The notes under the pieces are model-generated. The model saw only the letters and a program-made list of their open reading frames with translations, was not told the origin of the DNA and ran no database searches. From Acrasis kona (lineage: Eukaryota > Heterolobosea > Eutetramitea > Acrasida > Acrasidae): a DNA stretch of 64,000 nt. Made by a program: the position numbers and the translations under genes. Below are positions 10,480 through 21,419 of this stretch, one piece after another (within the stretch, counting starts at the first letter, position 1; the number at the start of each line of letters is the position of its first letter). The DNA lies in contig JAOPGA020000972.1 in NCBI GenBank assembly GCA_026419775.2, positions 1 through 64,000 on the forward strand, written 5' to 3'.

Positions 10480-11772
10480 ATGAGATCAAAACTACTACAC
10501 ACGACACTTCTACTTCTGGTAGGAGTCGCACTTTGCTTGAATAATGGCATTGACAAAAGACCACCTATGGGATGGAACTCATGGAACCTCTACGGTTGCG
10601 ATATCTCTGAGAAGCTGATCGTAGAAACGATCAATGCCATGGACTCCACTCTTAAAAAGTTTGGATACCAATACGTAAGTCCTTGTACCAAACCACGCTT
10701 GAATACATAGGTAAATATTGATGACTGCTGGTCTTTGAAGAGCGGACGTCACCCAGATACCCAAGAGCTAATACCAGATCCACAAAGATTCCCAAGGGGC
10801 ATTAAATTCCTTTCAGATTATGCACATTCAAAAGGACTCAAACTTGGCATCTATAGCGATGTGGGGTACAACACTTGTGCAGGCTATCCAGGTAGTGGCG
10901 ACAAGTACTATGAAATTGATGCAAAGACATTCGCCAAGTGGGGAATAGATTATCTTAAACTAGATTATTGCAACACCGACAAGGCCATGGAAGCTGAACC
11001 ATGGAAGTATTATGAGAGGATGAGCCTTGCTTTGAACAGCACAGGTAGACCTATCTTCTACTCCATTTGCAATTGGGGTGTGAAGAACCCTTGGGAGTGG
11101 GCACCTAAAATCTCCAACTCTTGGCGTACCACTGGAGACATTGAGCCAAAATGGGCATCCGTAATTTCCATCCTTGACATAAACAAACCCTTGTACAAGT
11201 ACAGCGGACCCTATACATTCAACGATCCCGACATGTTGGAAGTCGACGTTGACCGCCCACCAAACAAGTTAACCAACACTGAGGCCAAAACTCATTTCAC
11301 ACTTTGGGTCATGCTAAACAGTCCTCTCCTCCTGGGAAATGACATTCGTCGTCTTGAAGATGAAGATCACAAGTGGGCTAAAGACATTTTGACCAACGAA
11401 GAGGTCATCAGTATCAGTCAAGATCCTTTAGTTCAACAAGCAAGATTAGTTTACGAAGAAAAGAAGGGTGTCATTGAGGACAACACATGTAAGAGCGAAA
11501 GTTGTTCGTGGTTTGAAGTGTGGGCCAAGCAGTTGAGCGGATCGCAAAGACTAGCTGTTGCTGTTGTGAACCGTGGAGGCATTGACCCCAACGATAAGAA
11601 ATTCAATAAAGATCGTGTCAACATTAGTCTGGAGAAGCTTGGATTAGACGCCAGTACAGAATACAAGATTAGAGATTTATGGACCAGGACAAGTCTTGGA
11701 AATGCCAAAGGACAATTTTCAACTGACGTGATCGAGGCGCATGATGTGAGATTGTTTAAAATTAGTAAATAA
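10480..11772 (+). CDS. Alpha-galactosidase (glycoside hydrolase family 27)
   Basis: Exons 10480..10674 and 10711..11772 with a 36-nt intron, 418 aa. N-terminal signal peptide (LLHTTLLLLVGVALC). GH27 signatures: RPPMGWNSWNLYGC at the mature N-terminus, NIDDCWSL right after the intron, nucleophile Asp in YLKLDYCN, acid/base Asp in FNDPDMLEVD. It hydrolyses terminal alpha-galactosides and should act in the lysosome or digestive vacuole, or be secreted. The C-terminal beta domain is complete. A short in-frame extension upstream of 10480 has no ATG, so I start at 10480. Confidence 0.95.
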
Positions 11773-11805
11773 ATAGACCATTGATAAAATTTTATTGCTC
11801 TTGTG

Positions 11806-12114
11806 TTAAAAACACATGACTATAGTCTCACATATCATCATTGGTGTCAATGATTTTATAAAATCATCTACCACAAAATAGTTGCTTGTAAATCTTTCAC
11901 AAAAACTCTTGTCCTCGCGGCCCTTGCAAATTGTCTCCACGTAATTTAAAATTGTTGCTTTTGGTATTTTTAATTTTTTCATTGTCTTGACGCTTGCGAC
12001 TGTATCCAAACATAAAGTACAAATATCCAAATCATCAACGGGTATTCCTTTGGCGCCATTTGATATTGTTGCGCATAGGAGCACGAACAACACTGTTAAA
12101 AAGAAGCGTCTCAT
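11806..12114 (-). CDS. Secreted saposin-B-type protein
   Basis: Single exon, 102 aa. Signal peptide (MRRFFLTVLFVLLCATISNG) followed by one saposin-B domain with six cysteines in the usual order: ICTLC, then ETICKG and SFCERF, then MICETIVMCF. Saposins bind lipids and present glycolipids to lysosomal hydrolases; some amoebal members form pores. It lies tail-to-tail with the alpha-galactosidase gene, 33 bp apart. Saposin B is known to assist alpha-galactosidase A in animals, so a functional link is attractive but unproven. Confidence 0.85.
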   Translation of the reverse strand: MRRFFLTVLFVLLCATISNGAKGIPVDDLDICTLCLDTVASVKTMKKLKIPKATILNYVETICKGREDKSFCERFTSNYFVVDDFIKSLTPMMICETIVMCF

Positions 12115-12133
12115 GGGTTGATTGTAAAATTTG

Positions 12134-12318
12134 ATGTCTCCACCTCTGTCAAGCTACGGCCCACTGCGCAATGAACCTGCTACAATCCCGAAGAATCTGA
12201 CAGAAGAGGATGTAATTATCGAACCTTGATGAACCAGGCAAACATAACAATTAGAAAGCATGGTAGATTAAGGGCCTTAATAACAGTAAACAAACCTTAT
12301 TTTTGTAAACCAGATTGA
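12134..12318 (+). CDS. Possible small protein with frame break
   Basis: ORF 12134..12229 starts MSPPLSSYGPLRNEP and stops after EEDVIIEP. A shifted frame continues as RTLMNQANITIRKHGRLRAL to a TGA at 12316-12318. The two pieces differ by one phase near 12224. The start is 19 bp from the divergent saposin start. Real gene with an indel, or chance: undecided. Confidence 0.25.
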
Positions 12319-12465
12319 AACAAAACCAATAGATATTGTGGGATTAACAAAATATAATATTTTTAATCTGAATTACATCAATGTATTATCTCGCCCTTAG
12401 GCTCTCGTATTCTTTCAAGCTGGAACAGCACAATCAATCTCTCTCCCACATTGTAAAGTGGATCT

Positions 12466-12993
12466 TCAATTGTTCTGTCCTACATTTGTGTTCCTATTCT
12501 GCGAGTTAATGTCGCTATTCTTCATCAACTTGTTCTTTTTCGCAGGCTTCTGTCCATTATCGCTGTTGGGTGTGATGGTCTCTACTTGAATCTTTCTCTT
12601 TGTCAGACTTGTAATCGGAGCAATGATTTTCGTTCCTGTCGTCTAATTTGATGTCATTAAACAATGAATGTAAGATCTTACCTTTTTAGTTTGGTTGTTT
12701 TGGTTTAATAGTCCGTTCATGGCTGGCTTTGCTTGATTGATCTGATTGATGTTAATAATGTTCATATAAATGTGATCGTTCTAACCTTCTCCTGGGTTGC
12801 TGCGCTCATTGCGGGAGGGAGGGAGTTTTTACGAACTAAACCTTTTGGACGAACTTTAAGTGTTAAGTAATGAAATTATGAGAATCTTACGGTTCCTCTG
12901 CTCATTTAGGAGTTTCTCTAACTCTTTTTCACCATCAGGGTGCTCAGACTGAAGGTGCTCTAATACTTTGAAGAAGTATATTGACGTGTCCAT
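12466..12993 (-). CDS. Small basic four-exon protein
   Basis: Exons 12891..12993, 12786..12841, 12682..12741 and 12466..12642, with introns of 49, 44 and 39 nt; all phases agree, giving 131 aa. N-terminus helical and acidic (YFFKVLEHLQSEHPDGEKEL), then a Gln/Asn-rich middle and a basic C-terminus (SLTKRKIQV, QKPAKKNKL). Probably nuclear on composition alone. Each exon is too short to stand out as an ORF; the evidence is four consecutive phase-compatible GT-AG junctions. Family not recognised. Confidence 0.65.
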
Positions 12994-13332
12994 ATTGTAA
13001 GCTTATAGGCTAGGGATTAAAATTACTACCACAAGCTGAGGAGCACGTTATTATGAAAATTCGATTGTGTGAGACGTACAGTTGATGGTTACGGCACAGG
13101 AGGACAAGTATAATGTGCGCACTTATTGCTGCGAAGAATTTTGAGAAGAATTGAACAATTCTCGTCGTGGTTGTGAATCCTTTTAAAAAATAGGCATCGG
13201 ATTGCCATCATGAAAAATGTCGACTATTTATTGGTCACCCTTTACAATAAATCATTAAATTGGTGGCAATTTATCTGCACTTGTACGTTACGTAGAGATG
13301 GCTGAGATAGAGATTGTGTTTTATTTATAATG
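12994..13332. other. Intergenic stretch
   Basis: AT-rich, no supported ORF or RNA gene seen. It should contain the promoter of the four-exon gene (minus strand) and the 3' region of the 91-aa gene. Confidence 0.5.
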
Positions 13333-13608
13333 TCAGTTAGCAGCCTTAGTGATCTCGTCGAATACATTTATATGACTTTCCGTATCTAATCGCTTGCTTT
13401 TTTCATATATCATTTGTACAAGCACCTCTCTTTGCGCGTCGCTCATGCTGTTGACTAAACCAATTATTTCCTCTCTCCTCTCTTGGGGCACCACATCGAG
13501 TTCTATTGTTTGATTCAGCGAAGAATCAATATTTGAAGGCTCCTCATAAGAGCTGTCGCTTATATGACTCTTCTGATCGTATCTCGGTATCTTGGACTGG
13601 GAATGCAT
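13333..13608 (-). CDS. Hypothetical 91-aa protein
   Basis: Single exon. Polar N-terminal half (SSYEEPSNIDSSLNQT), then one long predicted helix (VPQERREEIIGLVNSMSDAQ followed by REVLVQMIYEKSKRL). Starts 38 bp from the divergent RbfA-domain gene, so the two probably share a bidirectional promoter. No family recognised. Confidence 0.55.
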   Translation of the reverse strand: MHSQSKIPRYDQKSHISDSSYEEPSNIDSSLNQTIELDVVPQERREEIIGLVNSMSDAQREVLVQMIYEKSKRLDTESHINVFDEITKAAN

Positions 13609-13646
13609 TCAATTTTTTTTTGTAAAAAGTTCACCTTCAAATTAAC

Positions 13647-16020
13647 ATGAACAGGATGAGGTTGTTTTCCCCTCCGTCGAGGATACGACCCTTGATGCGA
13701 AGTACTATTTTTCACACTCAAGTAATTCGACCTTACTCGAAAAAAAATATCGACCAACTAAGAGGGGAGAGAGAAAAGTTTGCAGAAACAATAGCCGACG
13801 AACTCGAAAAATACACCGAGAACTTGGCTTCAAACATTAAAGACAAGATAAAAAAATTCGAATCAGCATGTAGAGGAGAGAGCACAATGACCGGTGAGGA
13901 GCTAACAGATCTATGGAATGAACCAGCTTTTCTTGTTTTGAAAGAAAAAATCAAGAACAGAGTTGATCAATATCGTGATGCATACAAAGAGAAAAATGAA
14001 TTTGATCATGCCATCATGACTCTATTAGAAAAAGACCTTTACAGTAACACGGACGATGACGCAGATACTGAATCCAAAAGCATCAAAGTAGATGACGAAG
14101 AGTCATTACTTCAAGCTGAATATGAAAGGCAACTTGACGAAAGTGCACCCCTTGAAGACAATAAAACATTATTAGATCAGATTCTCTCTGGTCAGGTTGA
14201 GTTGAACGATGAAAATCTTTTAAAGTTGAGCAAAAATGATCGTGACAAACTAAGGCAAGTTCTACTCAGTTCACGTAAGCATCAAACAATTAGCCAACTA
14301 AAACCTTTATAGACGACCAAAACAATCAAGAACAAGAAGACCAATATTACAGTACCGAATATGACGATACTAGACCTTCTAGTTACAACGGAAACGAAGT
14401 CGACAATGTAAACCGAAAGTTGACTGAAATCATACAGGGTTCCAACGGACAGGATGTTGTTGTTCAGGAAGACAGAGTCAGAGAGAATTACTTGACTGCA
14501 GACTCAAAAAACCAACAAAACATTGATCTATCAGGTAAGACACCAACACACAAATAAATAATGTTTAATATCAAGATCATTACTTTAATAAAATGAAAAT
14601 GTCAATCTACAAGAGACACAACAAAAAGATCCGTAAAAAGTTGTTAACGTCCAAATACATCAACATGAGTATTGTTGATCCTACCAAACCAAAAACAAAA
14701 CGTACTGACTTGACCGTTACTGCTCAAGACTTTATGGGCTTCGATAGTCAAAAGGACATTAAGGAACAAGAAGACATTGTGAACCAAGAGATGAAACAAC
14801 GCAAGCCACAAAACGACTACGAATACAATCAAATCATCAAGGAACTTGCATTAGAAAATGTAATCAGCCAGGAGCGCTTCTTGAAGGACACCGAAAAAAA
14901 GAAACCTGTCCCTGAACATGTGATACAACATGCCAATGACACCATGAAAAAGTTATTCAAGTCCAAAGAATTCTTCAAGGAAAGAAAAATTGAAGAGAAT
15001 AAAAAGATTATAAATGATCTACGTAGTTCCTACATTCGTCTACTTTCACAAATGAATGTGACAGAGGGTGATATGAACACTTACCAAAAGCTGTTAAAGA
15101 GCAGGGACAAACGATATACATTGATTGAAGGTGCCCAAAGAGCAAACCTATCACCTGATGTCAAGGTTCAAAAACTACTCCAAGACAGTACCAGAAAGAC
15201 AAAAGCACAAAAAGAAAAGGAATATCAACAAAAGATGTTGACGGAAGAATTGTATGGAATTGAAGAAAAGAAGGGTGATGCCGACCAATCAGAAAAGAAG
15301 AAGAAAAAGAAGAAGGTGTTGAAGAAGAAAAAGACAAAGAAGGTTCAAGAAGAAGATGACGACGATGAAGAATGGATGAACATGCAAGAGGAGGAAGAAG
15401 TAAAAGTTGATGAATTTGAGAGGAAGAGAGTGCAGTGGGAGGAGAGGTTGGAGAAGGCTCTCGTTGATAGTTTAAAGTACGATAATAAGAATCACCTTTT
15501 GAAAGATGTGGTGATAAGTTATGTCCATATGAATAAAAGTCTTCGTAGCGCAAAGGTAAAATGGATGCCAAATACTGTTAACGAATGGAGGTTTGAACAA
15601 CTTGAAAAAGTCAATAAACTATTGAACCACGCACGAGGTTTCTTTGGTGCTTGTGTCTCTGCTAGATTAGATAAGAATGGTGTTAGACGTGTTCCTATTC
15701 TTGAATTCTTCTATGATATTGATCCTCGCGATAAAAGTCTTGAAAAAAAGGTGGTTGACAAGAGAGAGATTGATGTAGACCGGTACCTTTCATATGCAGT
15801 CCATACTTTGAAGAGCAACGGTGCAAATATTACCAACGACGATTTGGAGAGGTTATGGGAGGAAAACAAAGTGTTTAGAAAGTACAAGGTTGTTAGTGAT
15901 AGCGAATTTAGACATGATGCGCCCAAACAGATATCAAAGTGGGAGAAGCAAAAGAGAGTTGAACAATCAAATAGAGATATAATACTCAATGCAAGAAAGA
16001 AGAAAAAAGTAGAAAAATAA
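13647..16020 (+). CDS. Mitochondrial ribosome-binding factor A (RbfA) domain protein, very long
   Basis: Exons 13647..14274, 14313..14534 and 14576..16020 (introns 38 and 41 nt) give 764 aa; the phases join what otherwise looks like two genes. The start (MNRMRLFSPPSRIRP, later VIRPYSKK) is a mitochondrial presequence. Acidic and coiled regions follow, then a Lys-run linker. Residues about 560-670 match the RbfA KH-like fold: VVISYVHMNKSLRSAKVKW, LEKVNKLLNHARGFFGACVS, ARLDKNGVRRVPILEFFYD. RbfA assists small-subunit rRNA maturation. Bacterial RbfA is about 120-130 aa, so the extensions are large. The family call rests on motif resemblance. Confidence 0.75.
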
Positions 16021-16038
16021 AATAATCAAAATACAAAT

Positions 16039-16661
16039 TTAATTTTCAAAAGCTTTGTTAAGGAACTTGTGACGGGCCTATGTAGGTGTGAGAGGAAATA
16101 AAAGTAGAAGACTTACGAATTGCATCCAGTATTTTGATGGTGGTTGAGTGGGTCCGTCAACAAATATTTTATCCAACAATCTTAATCCGGTCTCTTCTCT
16201 GGCCTGCTTTAGGAAACCTTCGATTAAACTCTTTTCTGTAGCATTTTCTGGTTTGGGGAAGAAACCACCCAAAACAAAGTCACTCTCACCGGGTAGAGCA
16301 AAGCGCTCTTGTGCCAATGAAAACAAAACTTTGTCGGCCTCACCTCTGTTTTGAACATTCTTACGCTCCAAACGTAGTAAGCATTGGTGGACGTATACGG
16401 TTAGGTAGATCAAAACTCTGTCTGCTCCATCCTCAATTTGGAACTTACGGAATAGGACATTGGCCTTGAAGTATTTCAATACCTCATCAATTACGTCGTC
16501 TTGTTCTGCATTGTTTTCGCTGGGTGCGGGTCCCTTCACCTTTGTCTTTAATGGAAGAATAAAACAACCGCATGCCTTCTTGGTTTCGAGGTTGTTGAAT
16601 GATGAGTGGTATGCAGGCTAGTTGGTGTCACTTGATACATACGAGAAAGAAAACATACCAT
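16039..16661 (-). CDS. ARPC3: Arp2/3 complex subunit 3 (p21-Arc)
   Basis: Exons 16659..16661 (ATG only), 16117..16617 and 16039..16077; 180 aa, the usual ARPC3 length. The start codon alone forms the first coding exon: splicing gives M then PAYHSSFNNLETK, which matches the conserved MPAYHSS start. Other family hallmarks: VKGPAPSENN, YFKANVLFRKFQI, ADRVLIYLTVYVHQCL, EETGLRLLDK and PSKYWMQF. The last exon adds ARHKFLNKAFEN. It is part of the actin-nucleating Arp2/3 complex used in pseudopod formation. Confidence 0.95.
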
Positions 16662-16812
16662 GGTGTAGGTAACTTTTAAAGATAAAATGCTGGTTGATTA
16701 AATAAGGTTGGCCATCACATTGTCAACATCTTGTAATTAATATGGGAATCAAAGACCAAGGTTTCTGACGGAGGGGAGTGGAAGGATTAAATCTATTGTC
16801 GGCGAACAAAAT

Positions 16813-17727
16813 TTATTCAAGTTTTTGTCTCTTTACATCGGGTTCCTCTCCATCTTTCCCATAATCTACAGGATTTAAATTTTCAAAACGTTCACTTCTG
16901 GCTCTCTGCTTGAGTTCTTCCTTTGAATAAGGCATTCCTTTGCTCCAATCTTCAACTTCAACAACAAGAGCATGTTCACCTTCAATCTTGCAACGTAAAT
17001 TCATAATGTCGAACCCGAAACCCAATAGTTCCTTGTTACATTTCTCTCTCCTGTATTTGCTTCTAGGATCCAAACTAATAATATCCCTAATGACCTCTTT
17101 TGCATCATCAATGTTATCATAGAATTGTAATTTTTTTGCATCAACAAGATTTTTTAATTGTAGTTCCGCATCAATAGAGAATGACACGTGCGGTATAGAA
17201 ATTTGTTGGCGTGGCATGTTCGCCATCCAGTTTGAAACAGTAGGTCCTCCAGGAATGTGATTTTCTGTAATGATATCATACATTGGGATATAAGGTTTAA
17301 TGTCAATGACTGGAGTTTGGTCTACGAGGTCAACTCCAGATAAATGAAGAACAGCACGACCAGTGCATTCTTTGTCTTCTACTATTTTGTCTAGTTTGAC
17401 AATGCTCATGCCAAGAGGATTAGGACGATATGGAGATCTACAAGCAAGAGCACCAATCTTTTCACCATCCATCCTTGGTGGTTTTACTTTTGTTTTGATG
17501 CGAGCATCAGCGTTGTTTTGATGGAACACCCAGAATAACCATATATGTGAAAACCCTTCGAGGCCTTCCACTAATTGTATAGTATTTAGATTTTGTACGT
17601 CTTTTTCGTAAGTTATTTTCAGTATACCTCGTGCCTTTGGCACAATCAAAGATTGTCTTGGACATCCTGTTTTTTGTTTGAAACATGTCTCTATATAACC
17701 TATTGGTGTGAACTCCACCTTGTTCAT
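16813..17727 (-). CDS. TRMO: TrmO/TsaA family tRNA t6A37 methyltransferase
   Basis: Single exon, 304 aa. Starts MNKVEFTPIGYIETCF, the usual TrmO beginning, with PRQSLIVPKARG and the family signature RSPYRPNPLGMSIV. This SAM-dependent enzyme N6-methylates threonylcarbamoyladenosine at position 37 of tRNA-Thr in bacteria; eukaryotic TRMO is similar. The C-terminal about 120 residues form the extension typical of long members. It ends with a basic tail (VKRQKLE). The ATG at 17727 is supported by conservation; an overlapping frame upstream is noncoding. Confidence 0.9.
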   Translation of the reverse strand: MNKVEFTPIGYIETCFKQKTGCPRQSLIVPKARGILKITYEKDVQNLNTIQLVEGLEGFSHIWLFWVFHQNNADARIKTKVKPPRMDGEKIGALACRSPYRPNPLGMSIVKLDKIVEDKECTGRAVLHLSGVDLVDQTPVIDIKPYIPMYDIITENHIPGGPTVSNWMANMPRQQISIPHVSFSIDAELQLKNLVDAKKLQFYDNIDDAKEVIRDIISLDPRSKYRREKCNKELLGFGFDIMNLRCKIEGEHALVVEVEDWSKGMPYSKEELKQRARSERFENLNPVDYGKDGEEPDVKRQKLE

Positions 17728-17938
17728 ATTCGCTCACAATAAGTTGATTGGATTTTACAAGGAAGGAAACGTTATACGTAATACGTCCTTTTGATTTAAA
17801 TTCATTGATAAATGTTATTAGAGCTTTAAAATTGCTCAATTCAAGAATTCAGAAGAACACCATGTATGAGCCGTGGAATACAAGAAAAAGAAAATGAATT
17901 TAATAAAAAATATCTAATAAACAAGTGTAACAATCCAA

Positions 17939-20830
17939 TTATATGTAATATCTACTATTTGTATCCTCTTGTAATTCTTGATGTTTATCCTCAACACCTT
18001 CTTGCCTTTTGGACCTCCACCACTCCTTCACCTTATTCATCTTCGATGCAAACCAACCACTATCACCAAGTCTCCTTCCTTCTGAAGATTGAACCTGGTT
18101 TCCATATCCCTTTTTATACAAATAACATCCAACAGACAAAGACAAGACGATAATTACAAGAGTTGACACCACTGCACAAATGACAAGTATTTTGAACACT
18201 AGATCGGTATTGATGGGCATCGTGGGAACTGGAACACCATCACAAACACTGGAGTCAACCTTTACTAATTGGACATTATATTTGGGAGTCGAGATGACGA
18301 GTGAATATGTTTGTGAACCACCCAACTTCTTGGGACGGACCAACACCAAAACAGTTTGATTGTTTATTAACTGGTCAACTTTGATCTCAGACCTCTCAAC
18401 AGTGTTCACGTCATCATTGGGTGAGTTATTGCCGGGATATCTCTCGCTGGTGCTACTGCCATGATTCCACACAAAAATATCAAGATCCAAATCACTAACT
18501 AAACTTGCAGAATACAAATCACCAATGCTAGGTCTATCATACCAGGACAAAGTAGCTCTCAAAACACCATCAACAACACTAACATTCGAAGGAGCAACCG
18601 AATCTTTCTGCACTACATAACAATGCCTTCCCTCAACAGATGCATCCACCCTGTCAAAGAATTCGCTCTTAAAGTCAGATTCATCAAAGCTCAAAACACT
18701 GCTCAAAGACAACAAGCCATATCCGACATAAGGATTAGGATATACTTTAGGAATGGGAATCAAACGATTCCTTCCATCGAGATCAACATTACCCGGCATG
18801 GGCCTACTACCATGAATTAAAGTTGCTTTTATTAATGCACCCGATGGGTTTTCTAATTTTATTCTTTCTCTCAAATACTGTCTCACCAAAGCAGCTCCTC
18901 CAGCAACGATCGGTGCGCTCATGCTCGTTCCCTTCATGCTCAATATACTTGCTTGATTGGCTCCACGAGGCGCACCCACTCCACATTGCTTGCTCGTAGG
19001 ACTTCCATCGCTGTGCATGCTCTGTACTTGATATCCAGGTGCAACGAGGTCAGGTTTCGTGCGCCCATCAAAAAGTGTCGGACCTCTACTACTAAAGTAA
19101 GCAGCATGTTCGTGTGAAAAGTAATCATTGGCATATAAAAGTTTAATGTAGGAAGGACAGCAAGAGGCGAGGGCGCTGATTGATTTTGATTGACAGCACT
19201 CTTTGGTGGAAGAGAATCCATTTCTGTACAATTCGGCACTAAAGTCGGTGTGGTCCACTGCTGATCTGAAATTGTCGTTGAAAGTATGTGAGGCGCCGAC
19301 TGCTATTGCATTCTTCGATGTGGCTGGCGCTCCGATGGTTCTTAATGAGCTGGTGTGACCTGCGTTTCCTGCTGCGAATATGATTAAAAAGTCATCGTGG
19401 TCGAATGTGAACTGATCTACTTCTGATGCTTGGGAGGCGTAGCTGTTGCATAGGTTGCAGCATGATCTTCTTTCGTATTTTGCTTCGCAGTATCCTTTGG
19501 GTACGGGTTCACCTGTGGAAGCGAAAAAGCATTCACCTTTTAATGATAAGAATAATGTACAAAACCTCTCACTTACAGTCATAACCACAAATGAACTCAT
19601 CTCTAATGTCGCAGCCCCAACTATTGCTGTGTATCTTTGCACCTCCTTTATAAGGATCCTGGAAATATTCATTATATAGATCATCGGGTATGGACAACTA
19701 TTTAAGTTTTAGTACATGTCAAAGTAGTGAAACGTTACCTCTTCGCCTTTGCCAATATCTGTAAAGTATAATTTAGCATCGGGTGCAACTCCATCATAGT
19801 TGTGTAATTGTTCAAAAGTGGATGATGTGTTGAGAATGTGACCTGCAATGCTTCCTGCTGTATGTGTTCCATGACCATCTACATAATCATAACGATCTCC
19901 GGTATGTCTAGTTTTGTCACTATCAACAAATGATATCACTTTGTAGCCCCTGATCTTTCGATGTGTGTCGCTGACGGTATCAAATGGGACGTCACTCTTG
20001 GGATCATAGAAGAAACACATGTCGTGATCAATTCCAGTATCTCCGATTCCTACTATTTCTCCTTTTCCTGTGATGCCATGATCCCAAACGCGTTTTCTTC
20101 TCTTGGTGGGTTCTGGAAAGGAAACACCATCACCTTGAATAATCATGTTGGCAGCATGGTTAAGCAACTTCATTTTTAACTTTCTTCATATTTTAGGCCT
20201 GAAGCAAGATAAAAGACCTTACCTCTCAATTCTGTAAACTTCTTCTTGTTTGGATGTAAACGTTAAAACTTCTTGAGCATGCTCAACAGGTACTTTTATT
20301 AAGATTTTTGATGGTCCAACTCTAATTGCCTTGGTTTTCTTTTCATCCATAAATGATGATGTACGCTCCAGCATTAATTTAGGGTCGTTAATGGTAAGCG
20401 CATAAAGGTCTATTGTAGATCCTGACTTCTCTGTCTTAAGGTAATTTGTAAAGTCTAGACCTGTTTTATACTCTGGTTTCATGTAGCCTAAAAATGTCAC
20501 ATCTTGGTCAAGTGCCCTCAACTTGGGAATAAATGATTGAGCTTCTGCTTTGAATATGTATGCATTATCAGGAACATGAAGTTTCAACTCTCTTCCAAGT
20601 AACTCCTCTACTTTATATTTGGCTTTTAAATCTTTAACTTGAACAATGAACTGTCTTTCCCCTGAAAAATCGTTCAGGTTTATTGTTTTTATGTCTATTC
20701 TGCTATTTTCAGGGTTGAAGTTTGATAACTTGATCGGGTTCGAAAGTGGGTTTCTTCTAAATAACCCCCATAAAGATATTAAGAGGACCACAAGAGCAGA
20801 CGTCAACGCGATGGATGCCACTTTGCTCAT
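17939..20830 (-). CDS. Membrane-anchored subtilisin-like (S8) protease
   Basis: Exons 20223..20830, 19739..20183, 19577..19697 and 17939..19536 (introns 39, 41 and 40 nt), 923 aa. N-terminal hydrophobic segment (signal peptide or anchor), then a prodomain. Catalytic triad visible: Asp in GIGDTGIDHD, His in GHGTHTAGSIAG, Ser in GTSMSAPIVAGG; oxyanion Asn in FAAGNAGH. After the protease comes a beta-sandwich region (LRATLSWYDRPS, SDLDLDIFVWNHG), then a C-terminal transmembrane helix (ILVICAVVSTLVIIVLSLS) and a cytosolic tail. Many cysteines lie between His and Asn (RRSCCNLCNSY). Related large subtilases occur in Dictyostelium-like amoebae. Probably endosomal or surface. Confidence 0.9.
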
Positions 20831-20930
20831 TGTTACAATCGATAAATTGAATTAGAATTTGCGTTAGAACCCTAATAATATCTTTCCCGGAGTTGATCAA
20901 CTTGATGACGGAAAAAACAAAAACAAAAAC

Positions 20931-21419
20931 ATGTCACTTCAAAAAGTAGCGTTTGGAGCAGGATGCTTCTGGGGAACAGAAAAGTTCTTCGTGAAGCAAT
21001 TTGCAAAGGCAATTAACCAAGTCAAAGTAGGCTATATGGGAGGATCATCAAAGAACCCTTCATATAGAGATGTTTGTACCGGTCAAACAGGACACGCAGA
21101 GGTATTATACTTGGAGTACAAGCCGGAGGAGGTCAAGTTTGAAGATTTGGTCGAATACTTCTTCCGCATGCACGATCCAACAACTTTGAATAGACAAGGT
21201 AACGATCAAGGTACCCAATACAGAAGTGCCATCTTCTACTATACCGAAGAACAAAAAGCTGCAGCCGAGAAAGTTAAAAAAGACATTAGCAGCAAAGTCA
21301 AAGGTGAAATTGTCACAGAGATAGCACCAGCTTCCGAATTTTACGTAGCAGAAGACTACCACCAAAAATATCTAGAAAACAACCCAGGTGGATACTGTAA
21401 TCATAGACTCAGATGGTAA
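20931..21419 (+). CDS. MSRA: Peptide methionine-S-sulfoxide reductase A
   Basis: Single exon, 162 aa, full length for MsrA. Catalytic Cys in FGAGCFWGTEKFF; further motifs YMGGSSKNPSYRDVC, TGHAEVLYLEY, RQGNDQGTQYRS and AEDYHQKYLENNPGGYC. It reduces methionine-S-sulfoxide using thioredoxin. No targeting signal; probably cytosolic. Divergent from the subtilase with about 100 bp between starts. Confidence 0.97.
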   Translation: MSLQKVAFGAGCFWGTEKFFVKQFAKAINQVKVGYMGGSSKNPSYRDVCTGQTGHAEVLYLEYKPEEVKFEDLVEYFFRMHDPTTLNRQGNDQGTQYRSAIFYYTEEQKAAAEKVKKDISSKVKGEIVTEIAPASEFYVAEDYHQKYLENNPGGYCNHRLRW

